From assembly GCA_031411235.1 (NCBI GenBank), contig JANOAR010000270.1, positions 1 to 64,000 on the forward strand: a stretch of 64,000 nucleotides of DNA. Direction: 5' to 3'. Positions 8,745 to 17,485 of this stretch are shown piece after piece. This DNA is from JANOAR01 sp031411235 (GTDB lineage: Bacteria > Verrucomicrobiota > Verrucomicrobiia > Verrucomicrobiales > Verrucomicrobiaceae). How positions within the stretch are numbered: position 1 is the first letter of the stretch; each line of letters begins with the position of its first letter. The notes below the pieces were generated by a model. The model made no database searches. It was not told the DNA's origin and saw nothing but the letters and a program-made list of their open reading frames with translations. Made by a program: the position numbers and the translations under genes.

Positions 8745-10451
8745 TCAGCGCAGCGCACCCCACCTTGCGGCAAGCGCCTTCCACGAAATCTTGGGCAGTT
8801 CCTTGTTCTGCGATTTCGCATACAAGAGCAGGGCACCGATGCTGCCAAAAATAAGGTGAGGGAACCACACCGTCAGCCCCGCAGGCAGGCGCGATGACTT
8901 ACCCAGGCCGACAAAAAGCTCATTGATGAAGATGAGCCCGAAGAACATCAGCACTGCTCCGGCGATACCGCCGAGCGACCCACGACGAGAAAAAGCCACC
9001 CCCAGCGGGGCGGCGACGAGCACCATCACTAGCCCTTGCAAAGGCAAGGCAAAACGCTGCCACAACTGCGTGCGGAAGGGGGCGAGCTTTTCGACCGCTC
9101 GCTCGCCGTTGGCCTGCAAGTAGGAGTCCAGCTCGGCGACGCTCATGACATCGGGTTGCAGCGAGCCACTGATAATGCTCCAGGGTGTCTCAGCCCAGTC
9201 GAGTATGTTGACGCGATCACCGCCTAGGCCGTCATCGGTGGCGTAGAGTATGATGTCATTGCCACCTGAGGCTGAACCCGAGGCAACACCATTGCGATAG
9301 CTGACCTCGATGCCGTTGTACAAAGTCCACATTTTGGGCACTGGCCAGTACTTGGCCGTGCGTGCGTACCAGCCTTTTTGCAGTCGCCCTTTGCCATCCA
9401 TTTGGCGCACTTCGACGTTCGACATGCGACCACCGCGCAGCTCGTAGGGCACTTTGCCGATGAACCAAGTGCGGCGGGTTTCATCGTTGCGGTGCATGAC
9501 GCCGATCATCGCTGCTGCGCCTTTACTCTTGGCCGTCATGGCGCGCATCACCGCTTCGCGCTGGCCCTCCCCGCGTGGCCCCCAGTGGTAGTTCACAGCG
9601 ACGCTGATGAGGGAGGCATAGGCGGAGACGATGAGGATAGGCTTGAGCACTTCGCCGAGGCTGCGGCCTGCGGTGAGCATGGCGACGATCTCGTTCGCAC
9701 GCGACATTTTGGTTAGCGCAAACAGCACCGAGAGGAGCAACGAAGCGGCGAGCACCGTCACATAGATGTAGGGAATGAATTCGACGTAAAAGCCGAGGAT
9801 CACCGAGATCGGCGTATTGGCCTCTTGGAAGTCCTTCAAGTTCCCAAGTAGATCCATGATGATCATCAACGAGGCAAAAGCCGCGATGCAGAAGACCAAG
9901 GGCTGAACAAAATTACGCAGTACATAACGATCCAGCGTGCTCAGCTTCCCATACCACCAGAGCATCGCAGATGGCGACACGATGATGAAGGCGAGCAGGA
10001 TCAGCTTTACGATGTAAAAGCTCCACGAGGCTGGCTCGCCCATGACGCTCAGTCTCTCCAGCGACCACTTATCGTGCGCATCCTCGGCGATAAGCCACAG
10101 CGCGAGGCTACTGCCGAACAGAGCGGTGGGCTTGGCCATGCGCTCAATCGTGGGCCACACACGCACCAGTGCAATGGCCCAGACAATGCTGCCGAGCATG
10201 ACGATGAGTCTCAGGTAAGGGCTGACGTAGTAATAGAAGTGCGCGAGCTTGGTCGGCTTCTCATAACCTCGGGGTATATCGGCCCCAGCCTGCGGCAGCC
10301 AGGGCAGGTACTTCTCATGGTAGCCGAGCACTTGGCAGAGAATGACGGCGACTGCCCCCAGGGCAAGCGCAAGCGAGATGGCATTGCGCGAACCGCGAAG
10401 GTAGCGCCATGTCACCAGGAGCCAGTGTTGTAGCTTCTCATTCCAATGCAT
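8745..10451 (-). CDS. LptF/LptG-family permease with N-terminal membrane extension
   Basis: 568 residues from the ATG at 10451; a GTG at 10547 would add 32 non-membrane residues and has no clear ribosome binding site. Residues about 180-565 match LptF/G permeases: LSTLDRYVLRNFVQPL at the start of the first helix, the coupling segment MSRANEIVAMLTAG, a large periplasmic beta-jellyroll, then LPLQGLVMVLVAAPLGVAFSRR and three terminal helices. LptF/G form the inner-membrane channel that extracts lipopolysaccharide for export with LptB. Unusually, about 170 residues with four predicted helices precede the canonical domain. No lptB or second permease gene is adjacent. Confidence 0.85.
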   Translation of the reverse strand: MHWNEKLQHWLLVTWRYLRGSRNAISLALALGAVAVILCQVLGYHEKYLPWLPQAGADIPRGYEKPTKLAHFYYYVSPYLRLIVMLGSIVWAIALVRVWPTIERMAKPTALFGSSLALWLIAEDAHDKWSLERLSVMGEPASWSFYIVKLILLAFIIVSPSAMLWWYGKLSTLDRYVLRNFVQPLVFCIAAFASLMIIMDLLGNLKDFQEANTPISVILGFYVEFIPYIYVTVLAASLLLSVLFALTKMSRANEIVAMLTAGRSLGEVLKPILIVSAYASLISVAVNYHWGPRGEGQREAVMRAMTAKSKGAAAMIGVMHRNDETRRTWFIGKVPYELRGGRMSNVEVRQMDGKGRLQKGWYARTAKYWPVPKMWTLYNGIEVSYRNGVASGSASGGNDIILYATDDGLGGDRVNILDWAETPWSIISGSLQPDVMSVAELDSYLQANGERAVEKLAPFRTQLWQRFALPLQGLVMVLVAAPLGVAFSRRGSLGGIAGAVLMFFGLIFINELFVGLGKSSRLPAGLTVWFPHLIFGSIGALLLYAKSQNKELPKISWKALAARWGALR

Positions 10452-10593
10452 GGCAGGGTTTCCGGGAGGGGCGGCTAGAAAGCCGTGATCAGGGATGGAG
10501 TCAACCGGGGCTTTGGCAGAGTGGATTGCCAAAGTGCCAGAGGTCACTGTGGTGGTGAGATTCGTGGCTGACGTCGATTCCCAAGTTGTGCGA

Positions 10594-10623
10594 TTGACAT
10601 TGCGGTGGCTGGCGGCCTAAAAC
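10594..10623 (+). promoter_or_regulatory. Candidate sigma70-type promoter
   Basis: A perfect TTGACA at 10594-10599 is followed after 18 nt by TAAAAC at 10618-10623 (4 of 6 matches to the -10 consensus). Transcription would start near 10630, upstream of the GTG at 10677. This supports the idea that the glycosyltransferase coding region begins well before 10829. Confidence 0.4.
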
Positions 10624-10676
10624 AGCGATAAGGGAAACATTTATTAACATCAGAATTAACCCCAACTTCGTATAAC

Positions 10677-10828
10677 GTGTTCTACCGCAAAGAATCCAAT
10701 CATCACGAATCCACTGAGACACGCGATCGCCGCGAGCTGCACTTGAATCAGGTGCAGGGACTGTTGCTGGTGGTGCTCCTGTTATCTTTCTTCCACCTCT
10801 ACAATGGGCCACACCCGTGGAATAAAAG
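10677..10828 (+). other. 5' part of the GT39-type gene in another frame (apparent frameshift)
   Basis: From the GTG at 10677 a frame encodes about 50 residues: a charged N-terminus, a transmembrane helix (VQGLLLVVLLLSFFHLYNG), then PHPWNK. At the four-A run 10824-10827 this frame leaves the sense of the following gene. Adding one base there would continue smoothly as WNKKVLQQIEK into the downstream product. The downstream frame opens only at 10826 (a TAA precedes it) and its GTG at 10829 has no ribosome binding site. The simplest reading is one gene interrupted by a one-base deletion or a base-calling error. Confidence 0.55.
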
Positions 10829-12685
10829 GTGCTTCAACAGATTGAGAAGGCCACGCCTGCGGTGGAGAAGCCAAGGCAACTGGTGGGCTTCAGCGGGTGG
10901 CTGATGAGCGATGTGGAACATCCTGATGTCCTGCGCACCAAAGAGAATGAGATCATCGGCCACTACTGGGGCGCGGCCTTTGCGGCGGGGGCATCGTTTC
11001 TGTTGCTGATCTCGGCACCACTGTGGATGCCGCGCGGGCAAAGGGAGAGTACGGACGAGCTGGTGGCTGATGCCGAGGCGGAGGGCGATGACGAAAACGC
11101 AGGCGAGACTGGGCTGGCGCGGCTGATGTCTTCGGGGCCGATCTTTATTGCGCTGCTGATCGGAGCGCTGGCGGTGGGCTGCTACTTTCGCGTGCCGCTG
11201 CTGAACCACAGCCTGTGGAATGATGAGGAGTATGCGATGCGTCGCTACACCCACGGCGACTATAAAGCAGGTCACGATGGCAAGAAGGAATTCAATGCCG
11301 TGACGTGGACTGACACGCTGGTGGAGAATACCAATGCCAATAACCACGTCCTGCAATCGCTGCTGGGGCGGGCGTCGCTGGCGGCTTGGCATGGGTTTAA
11401 TCACCGGCCCACGAGTGAGTTCAGTGAGACGGCACTGCGGATGCCTTCGCTCATCGCGGCTCTTTTGACGCTGGTGCTGGTGGCGGTGATCGGTTGGGAA
11501 TGCGGGCTGCCCTGGGTGGGCGCTGGCGCGGCTTGGCTGCTGGCCTTGCACCCGTGGCACATTCGTTATTCGGTGGAGGCTCGCGGCTACTCGCTCATGC
11601 TCTTTTTTATCTGCCTGAGCATCCTGGGGCTGATTCGCGCGCATCGCCACCAACGGCCCGGTGGCTGGCTGTTGTTTGCTGCTGGCGAGGCGGGTTATTT
11701 GTGCAGCTTTGCGGGGTCGATCTATGTGGCCATCGCCCTGAATGCGCTGCTGGTCATCGAGTGCCTGGTGCGCTGGCAGCCGCATCGGCTGGGGAGCCTG
11801 GTGGGTTTCAATCTGCTGGCGGTCATCCCGGTGATGCTGTTCATGCTGCCCTCGGTGCCGCAGTTGCTGGGCTTCATGGCGCATGACAGCTCGGCCCACA
11901 TCGGGGGGAATATGGGGGCTGACTGGCTGCGTGATTTGGCCTCGCATCTCGCACTTGGATTTCAGTATTCAAATCCGCTGCCTGAGGCGCATTGGGGAAC
12001 GAGCTGGCTGGCGCTCGCGGTCACAGCCCCTGGCACGATGAAAGCCTTCGTGGTGGTGATGTCGCTGCTTACCGCGATGGGCGTAGTGCTGTCGCTCTTT
12101 CACGGCACGGGCAAGAGGCTTGTGGTGGCCGGGATCGTGATTGCTGGAGCGCTGGCATTCGCTCATTCGGTGAGTCAGAATCATGTGAACTACGTCTGGT
12201 ACTTCCTCTTTCTGCTGCTGCCTGCGGTGTTCGCCGCTCCCTTCGCGTTGTCCCGGCTGCCTGCCTATGCGGGCATCTTTATCGCCGCGCTGGTGGGCTT
12301 CTTTGGCTTCATTTCCGAGACGCCGCGCCAGGTAATGATGCAGCATGATCGGCAGCCGATTCGCCAGACGGTCGCTTCTATTCGCGATGGCAAACCCGAG
12401 GCGATCACTGCGACCTTTGGGGTGAGTGATCGGCAGAGTCAGAGCTATGACCCTGGGGTGAACATCATCACCACGCCGGAGGAGCTGGAGAAACTCATCG
12501 CCCTCGGCATCACCGAGCATCGCCCGGTATTTGTGTATTTCTGCGGCCTCACGGAGACGGCGAAGCGCTGTCCTGTGCTGCTTCAGCGCATTTCGGGCGC
12601 GGCTGACTTTGTGAGCGTCAAGGAGATGAAAGGCTTGGAAGAGATGTTCAGCTACATCATCTACCAATGGCATTCGCCGAAGTAA
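10829..12685 (+). CDS. GT39/ArnT-like membrane glycosyltransferase
   Basis: 618 residues in this frame, with about 11-12 transmembrane helices. The first exofacial loop carries LWNDEEYAMRR (Asp132-Glu133-Glu134), the acidic catalytic pair position of the PMT/ArnT superfamily. Those enzymes use polyprenyl-phosphate sugars to glycosylate lipids or proteins on the outer face of the inner membrane. LHPWHIRYSVEARGYSLML in the middle is the usual helix 3-4 signature of bacterial GT39/GT83 proteins. The true N-terminus probably lies at 10677, across an apparent frameshift at 10824-10828. The gene converges on the MBOAT gene, with 6 nt between the stop codons. Confidence 0.75.
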   Translation: MLQQIEKATPAVEKPRQLVGFSGWLMSDVEHPDVLRTKENEIIGHYWGAAFAAGASFLLLISAPLWMPRGQRESTDELVADAEAEGDDENAGETGLARLMSSGPIFIALLIGALAVGCYFRVPLLNHSLWNDEEYAMRRYTHGDYKAGHDGKKEFNAVTWTDTLVENTNANNHVLQSLLGRASLAAWHGFNHRPTSEFSETALRMPSLIAALLTLVLVAVIGWECGLPWVGAGAAWLLALHPWHIRYSVEARGYSLMLFFICLSILGLIRAHRHQRPGGWLLFAAGEAGYLCSFAGSIYVAIALNALLVIECLVRWQPHRLGSLVGFNLLAVIPVMLFMLPSVPQLLGFMAHDSSAHIGGNMGADWLRDLASHLALGFQYSNPLPEAHWGTSWLALAVTAPGTMKAFVVVMSLLTAMGVVLSLFHGTGKRLVVAGIVIAGALAFAHSVSQNHVNYVWYFLFLLLPAVFAAPFALSRLPAYAGIFIAALVGFFGFISETPRQVMMQHDRQPIRQTVASIRDGKPEAITATFGVSDRQSQSYDPGVNIITTPEELEKLIALGITEHRPVFVYFCGLTETAKRCPVLLQRISGAADFVSVKEMKGLEEMFSYIIYQWHSPK

Positions 12686-12691
12686 TACTCT

Positions 12692-14137
12692 TCAAAACTG
12701 GAAATAGATAAACGACCCCGACTCCCAGGTTCCAAGAGCGAGCACGAGGATGAAGAGTGCCGCCATTGCAGCGCCGAGAGCCCAGGTTGGCAGGCGTTGC
12801 GCCGAGGCATCCGCACGCACGGCAGCCGTCTCGCGGCGTTGCATCCAGGCATCGGCGAGAAGCGGCAGCACGAGCCAAGGCCAAGTGATGGAACAGGCGG
12901 GGGCGCTGAGCGCCGTTGCGTAGCTGGCGGTGGTGAAGAACGCCATCGTCTGGCTCCAGTCTGCCGCGCGGAAGGGCACCCAGCACAGCAGCACGAAGGC
13001 CTGGGTGGTCAGCCATGCGAGGCCCGCCCATGTCAGGCTCGCGGCGGGTGCCATAGCCAGTCGAGATTGCAGCGCGATGCCCGCAGCAGAACGGCTCCAC
13101 AACTTGTGCAGGCATAACGCCGCGCCGTGCAGCGCGCCCCAAAGCAGGAAATTCCAGCTCGCACCGTGCCACAGGCCGCCCAGCAGCATGGTGAGCATGA
13201 GATTGCGATACAAGTGCGAGCGATTGCCCCCCAGCGGGATGAAGAGATAATCGCGCAGCCAGGTGGACAGCGAGATGTGCCAGCGCCGCCAGAATTCCGT
13301 CACCGAGAGCGACTGGTAGGGCACGTTGAAATTCTGTCGCAACGTGTAGCCAAAGGTGCTCGCCGCGCCGATGGCGATGAGCGAGTAGCCCGCGAAGTCG
13401 AAATAGATCTGCCCATAAAAAGCCAGCGCCCCGACCCAGCGCGCCGCCAGTGTGTAGCTCATGGGATTGTCGAAAACAGGAGCCGCCCACAGCGCCAGCG
13501 CATCGGCGAAGACCACCTTTATCAGCAAACCCATGAGCATGGTGCGCAGACCATTGATGAACTGCGCCGCGCTAAACACCCGCGCCGTCAGCAACTGCGG
13601 CAGGAAGTCCGTAGCGTTGACGATGGGGCCAGCGACGAGCTGTGGGAAGAACGAGATGTAGAGCAGCACCCGCGCGAACGAGCGCTCCACGGCACAGTTC
13701 CCTCGCGCCACATCGACCATGTAGCTGAGAGCCTGGAAGGTGTAGAAACTGATGCCCACAGGCAGCAGGATGCTGGGCTTCGGCAGGGGCAAATGTACGC
13801 CGATGAGTGCTGCCAGATCACCCACGGCGGCAAAGGCGAACATCGTGTATTTAAAAAACACCAGCACCAGCAACGGTAGCCCCACACCCAGACGCAGCAG
13901 CCACGCCGCGCGATTCATTTTTCCAACAAGCTGAGCCTGCGCATAGAGCCGCGCCGTCAGCCAAGCAACAGCCGACACCCCGACCATCAGTGACAGGTAG
14001 CGCCAGTCCCACCAGCCATAGAAAATGAGGCTGGCGACCAGCAGCAGTGTCTGCCGCCATAGGTGCGAGCGCCGCGCCCAATAAGCCACCCACAGGATGA
14101 CGATGAAGACGGCAAAAACGAGGCTGTTGAAGAGCAT
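12692..14137 (-). CDS. MBOAT-family O-acyltransferase (AlgI-like)
   Basis: 481 residues from the ATG at 14137; the longer in-frame start at 14230 would run into the upstream gene and add a non-membrane leader. About ten transmembrane helices are visible. Family marks are LVAGPIV (residues 168-173), QIYFDFAGYSLIAIG, FWRRWHISLSTWLRDYLFIPLGG (282-304) and GLWHGASWNF with the essential His324 and a second His337. AlgI-type MBOAT proteins move acetyl groups across the inner membrane to modify exported polysaccharides. The start lies 2 nt after the stop of the SGNH gene, so the two are translationally coupled, like AlgI with AlgJ/AlgX or PatA with PatB. Confidence 0.92.
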   Translation of the reverse strand: MLFNSLVFAVFIVILWVAYWARRSHLWRQTLLLVASLIFYGWWDWRYLSLMVGVSAVAWLTARLYAQAQLVGKMNRAAWLLRLGVGLPLLVLVFFKYTMFAFAAVGDLAALIGVHLPLPKPSILLPVGISFYTFQALSYMVDVARGNCAVERSFARVLLYISFFPQLVAGPIVNATDFLPQLLTARVFSAAQFINGLRTMLMGLLIKVVFADALALWAAPVFDNPMSYTLAARWVGALAFYGQIYFDFAGYSLIAIGAASTFGYTLRQNFNVPYQSLSVTEFWRRWHISLSTWLRDYLFIPLGGNRSHLYRNLMLTMLLGGLWHGASWNFLLWGALHGAALCLHKLWSRSAAGIALQSRLAMAPAASLTWAGLAWLTTQAFVLLCWVPFRAADWSQTMAFFTTASYATALSAPACSITWPWLVLPLLADAWMQRRETAAVRADASAQRLPTWALGAAMAALFILVLALGTWESGSFIYFQF

Positions 14138-14139
14138 GG

Positions 14140-15351
14140 CTAGCGACTCGTGAGTTGGAGATACGGGGGCTTCACTTGCAGGGTGCGCTGGAGCTTGCGT
14201 ATCTCGGGCTCTAGCTTCGTCGCCAGCCATTCAGAGTAGAGCGTGGCTCCATCATGGTTCATGTGCAGCATGTCGGCCCACAGCTCAGGGCGATACATCG
14301 AGCGCACTAGCGCGGCATCAGCCGCGCCGTTGATGACACTCAGCTTAGTCCCCGTGCCCTTCGCCGCGAGCATGGCTCCATACTTGGGGATCGTTTCGCC
14401 CATCGCCGGGGGCAAATTCAGGATCAGCTTGAACCCTGGCCGCTGGGGCCAGTGCGAGGGTGCCCGTTTGAGCAAATCCTTAAACCAATCGCGAAACTCC
14501 AGCGCGTTCGTGACTTTCGGCTGGTAGTCGGCAGGGGGCACTTTGGCCCAGCGAGCAGCCCCCAGCTTGCCGGATGGCGCAGCAGAGCGCTCGGCGAGGA
14601 CGAACAAGGCCTCACTCGCTGCCGTCTGACGGCGTTGTAGTGCCCCGGTCTGGAAGAGATTGAATAGGCCCTGGTCGAAGGTGGCGGCAAAGCGATCCGT
14701 GGGAAAAGTCGCCCACGCAGCCCACCCGCTCAGCTTCTCTTTGCGGCACTCATGCTGCCAGTTCGTCACGATGGACTTGAGCATCGGTACCACCCGCGAG
14801 GGGCTGGTCATCGCCAGCACGCGCGGCGTGTCAGCGTTGGTCGCGTTGAATCGCGCGGGGATGGTTTCATAGTAGTGGCACAGCTCCTTCACCCACAGCA
14901 CCGGCTTGCGATCCACCACCTGGCGGAGCTTGTCGGGCAAGGCACGGCGCAGTTGTTCCGCCATCAGCTCGCGCTCGAAATGCCCTGCGCCGTGATTCAC
15001 CAACGGCACGAGACACACGCTCAGACCATGCGCCTCAAAAGCGTGCTGGATGGCCAGCAAGTCGAGCGCATAAACCGACACACTGCTGCCATCGAAGAAC
15101 ACAATGCAGTCGGCCTTTTCAGCCTGCGCACGCAGCTTGGACGCCGCCGCCTCGACGATGCGCACGCTATCGGCAGCTTTGTAACTCGATGCCGTAGGCC
15201 AGAGCACCGCCGCCCCAACGAGCAGCAGCATCATCGCCATCACCATTCCCAACAACCAAGCACGCAACGACGGCGGACGCCCCGTACGCAGCAGGCTCAG
15301 CAGCACGACAGCGAGCAAGGCAAGCGAGAGGCAGAGAAGGGAAGGCGACAT
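14140..15351 (-). CDS. SGNH-like O-acetyltransferase partner of the MBOAT protein
   Basis: 403 residues. Two transmembrane helices (about 4-22 and 31-51) are followed by a periplasmic domain. The nucleophile region reads FFDGSSVSVYA (Asp87-Gly-Ser-Ser), a variant of the SGNH block I. The C-terminal block is DMLHMNHDG with Asp360 and His363 in the DxxH spacing. Such proteins accept acetyl groups from MBOAT partners and transfer them to a glycan in the periplasm. Gene order and the 2-nt gap to the MBOAT gene support this. Overall similarity to AlgJ/AlgX or DltD cannot be judged by eye, so the exact subfamily is open. Confidence 0.65.
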   Translation of the reverse strand: MSPSLLCLSLALLAVVLLSLLRTGRPPSLRAWLLGMVMAMMLLLVGAAVLWPTASSYKAADSVRIVEAAASKLRAQAEKADCIVFFDGSSVSVYALDLLAIQHAFEAHGLSVCLVPLVNHGAGHFERELMAEQLRRALPDKLRQVVDRKPVLWVKELCHYYETIPARFNATNADTPRVLAMTSPSRVVPMLKSIVTNWQHECRKEKLSGWAAWATFPTDRFAATFDQGLFNLFQTGALQRRQTAASEALFVLAERSAAPSGKLGAARWAKVPPADYQPKVTNALEFRDWFKDLLKRAPSHWPQRPGFKLILNLPPAMGETIPKYGAMLAAKGTGTKLSVINGAADAALVRSMYRPELWADMLHMNHDGATLYSEWLATKLEPEIRKLQRTLQVKPPYLQLTSR

Positions 15352-15425
15352 GGTGAAAAGAGGAGTGACTGTGTTTCCAGGGAACAGCGGCTAAAGAAAT
15401 GAAGAGGCTCCGTAGCAGCCCCCTT

Positions 15426-16076
15426 TTAGCTGCCGCAGGCCGCACGCGGAGCAGGCGCAGCCGGTGCTGGCGCACTCGTGCGGATTTTATGCATCTCGGG
15501 CGTTTCAAAGATCACCTCGACCAGCTTTCCGTGCTCCTTGCGGAAGTGCCCCGACAGCTTGCCTTCACGGTCATAGTCCTTCTCTTCGCCGTGAAAGAGC
15601 CCGTTCTCGTCAAAGGTCGCCTCAGACTCTAGCACACCGTTGTCATACCAGCGTTGGTAGGAGCCTTCAGGCACGTCTTTGTCGTTGAGCTTCATCGCCA
15701 CCTTCTTCTGGCCGTTGCCGTGGTACATGTCCCACGAGATAGGCTTGCCACCCTGGTACGTCCGCACGTCCTTCAACTTGCCGCCGGGGGAGAAGGTCAT
15801 CACCTCACCATGTTTCCGACCCTCCACATAGGGCGTTTGGCGGGCGAGACGCGGTGGTGTCATCTGCAAATGCAGGTCAATCGCGGCCCCCGTGAAGGGC
15901 TTCTGCCCCCCAGGCCCGTAAGCCAGACCATCGGCCCTGACCTCCACCTTCAACTCGTGAAGAATCGGATGCTTCGGCTTCTTTTGTGGCACCGTGGATT
16001 CCACGGCAATTACCAGACTGACAAGAGCACCAAGACAAAGCAGGGCGATGGTGAGGGGGCGAAGAGCAAGAGTCAT
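15426..16076 (-). CDS. Exported MORN-type (YwqK-like) repeat protein
   Basis: 216 residues with an N-terminal signal or anchor (residues about 7-25, LTIALLCLGALVSLVIAVES). Residues 55-190 contain four to five MORN_2-type repeats of about 20-23 residues, such as YVEGRKHGEVMTFSPGGKL, YHGNGQKKVAMKL, RWYDNGVLESEATF and GEEKDYDREGKLSG. Bacterial proteins of this type are annotated as YwqK-family; their function is mostly unknown and a toxin-antitoxin link is not supported here. The C-terminus is Pro/Ala-rich. It lies 74 nt upstream of the SGNH gene on the same strand and may be the first gene of that operon. Confidence 0.7.
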   Translation of the reverse strand: MTLALRPLTIALLCLGALVSLVIAVESTVPQKKPKHPILHELKVEVRADGLAYGPGGQKPFTGAAIDLHLQMTPPRLARQTPYVEGRKHGEVMTFSPGGKLKDVRTYQGGKPISWDMYHGNGQKKVAMKLNDKDVPEGSYQRWYDNGVLESEATFDENGLFHGEEKDYDREGKLSGHFRKEHGKLVEVIFETPEMHKIRTSAPAPAAPAPRAACGS

Positions 16077-16163
16077 TGGATCGGAGTTTAAATTGGGAGT
16101 TAAAAATTATAGAAAAAGCGCTGCGGGAACATTCATGGCACGAGCCTCTCTAGCTGGGTCGAT

Positions 16164-17300
16164 TCAGGACGCAGGTTCGCAAGGCACCTCCGCCTTGTGT
16201 TGGTCTGTGAGCAGATTGGCTTTTTCTCCGCCCGCAATCCACACATCCGGGTAGGCGTCCCCGCGTTTGCTGCGGGTGATCTGCACCCAGCCATCAATCT
16301 CCCGGGCGTCCGGGCTGAGGCGACCCACAAACACTTCCGCTGTGGCTCCACCCTGATTGATCACCGACCCAGGCTTGGACTTGTAAGTTTTACGATACGG
16401 TCCCGTCACGGCGATGAATCGCGCGTGGTTGCTCCACCTCGGATGATAGACCTCGCTGTCCTTCATTCCTGGCGCGCCGTTGATCTTTAGCCGCCAGGTT
16501 TCTTTGCCGTCTTCGGCATAGACCACCACCTCTCGGTGGCTGCCGTCAAAGACCCACATCAAACCACTCTCATCCGGCGCGGCTGACGTCCAGCAACCGA
16601 AGCCACGATCAGTGAAGGCAGGGCCCAAGCCATCCATCGCCAGCACACCCGAGCGCGGCCACGGAGCCATGCCACTTGCCTGGGTGCCGCTGCGGGAGAG
16701 TTGGATGTTATCCGGGCTCAGTTGAGTTTCGTCATACATCACCTCCTTTTGTTGGGGAGCATTCAGGGGAAACCGCACCAACCGTTTTGCCACCAGCGCC
16801 AGCCCTTTGCCCGACGCCAGATCTTCCACAGCATAGACCCACTCGATGTTCGTCGCGGGGTCCCGCCAGCAGTCCACGGCGTAGCCTTCGGTCAACCGCT
16901 TGGGCTCGCTTCCCACCCAGTCCGTGCGGTAAATCGCAGGCTCGTAGTGCTTCATTTCCCCCTCCCGCTGCATGGCTTTGTCCGTGAAGACAATGACTTC
17001 GCCGTCACTCGAAAGCAGGGGGCGGGAATAGTTGGCCGTCGTGCTCAAAAGCTGCCGATCCCCTTTGCCATCTCGGGTGTCCAGACCTCGAAGAATCAGC
17101 TTTTCGCCGATCGCAAAGGGATCCGCCTCCCCTTTTGTCTCATGCTGACACCATACGACCCGAGTGTGAGCCCCCGTGAGGGTTTCCAAGGATTCCGAGA
17201 GGTGATCACGAGGTGCCTCCGCCTGTTTCTCGCTGCCGCCGCAGTGGCAGAGTAGGGTGACACTGACGGTGCCGAGGAGTAAGAATTGAGTGAGTTTCAT
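16164..17300 (-). CDS. Exported beta-propeller (TolB/WD40-like) protein
   Basis: 378 residues from the ATG at 17300; the ATG at 17321 would add seven residues before the signal sequence. The signal ends at TLLCHCGG and may be a weak lipobox (Cys20). The remainder is a chain of four-stranded beta blades with TolB-like phrases: YSRPLLSSDGEVIVFTD, QLSPDNIQLSRSG, TSAAPDESGLMWVFDG, HPRWSNHARFIAVTG and AYPDVWIAGG. A six-bladed propeller in the periplasm or on the outer membrane is likely. Ligand unknown. It is followed by the MORN-type gene after about 90 nt. Confidence 0.65.
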   Translation of the reverse strand: MKLTQFLLLGTVSVTLLCHCGGSEKQAEAPRDHLSESLETLTGAHTRVVWCQHETKGEADPFAIGEKLILRGLDTRDGKGDRQLLSTTANYSRPLLSSDGEVIVFTDKAMQREGEMKHYEPAIYRTDWVGSEPKRLTEGYAVDCWRDPATNIEWVYAVEDLASGKGLALVAKRLVRFPLNAPQQKEVMYDETQLSPDNIQLSRSGTQASGMAPWPRSGVLAMDGLGPAFTDRGFGCWTSAAPDESGLMWVFDGSHREVVVYAEDGKETWRLKINGAPGMKDSEVYHPRWSNHARFIAVTGPYRKTYKSKPGSVINQGGATAEVFVGRLSPDAREIDGWVQITRSKRGDAYPDVWIAGGEKANLLTDQHKAEVPCEPAS

Positions 17301-17485
17301 AGCATCAGGGAAGCCGTCCACTCGATATAGGGTAAATCCCTTATTTTAGCAAGTTTTTGTTAAGCTTCGCACTCCCGTCTCATCCTTCTCAAGCTTGGGC
17401 GTGAGGCGTTGGTGGGCTGACTTTAATGAGCCAGCAGATGCTCCAGCGTGTCGTCCTTGTCAGGCACTCCAACCATCCCCGCACT

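Noticed and set aside
10799..11947. 382-codon minus-strand frame
   Set aside because: Arg/Gln/His-rich translation antisense to the GT39-type gene; no start signal or domain. It is a shadow of GC-rich coding sequence.
15426..16076. Toxin-antitoxin function of the MORN-type gene
   Set aside because: YwqK-type names suggest an antitoxin, but there is a signal peptide and no toxin gene beside it.
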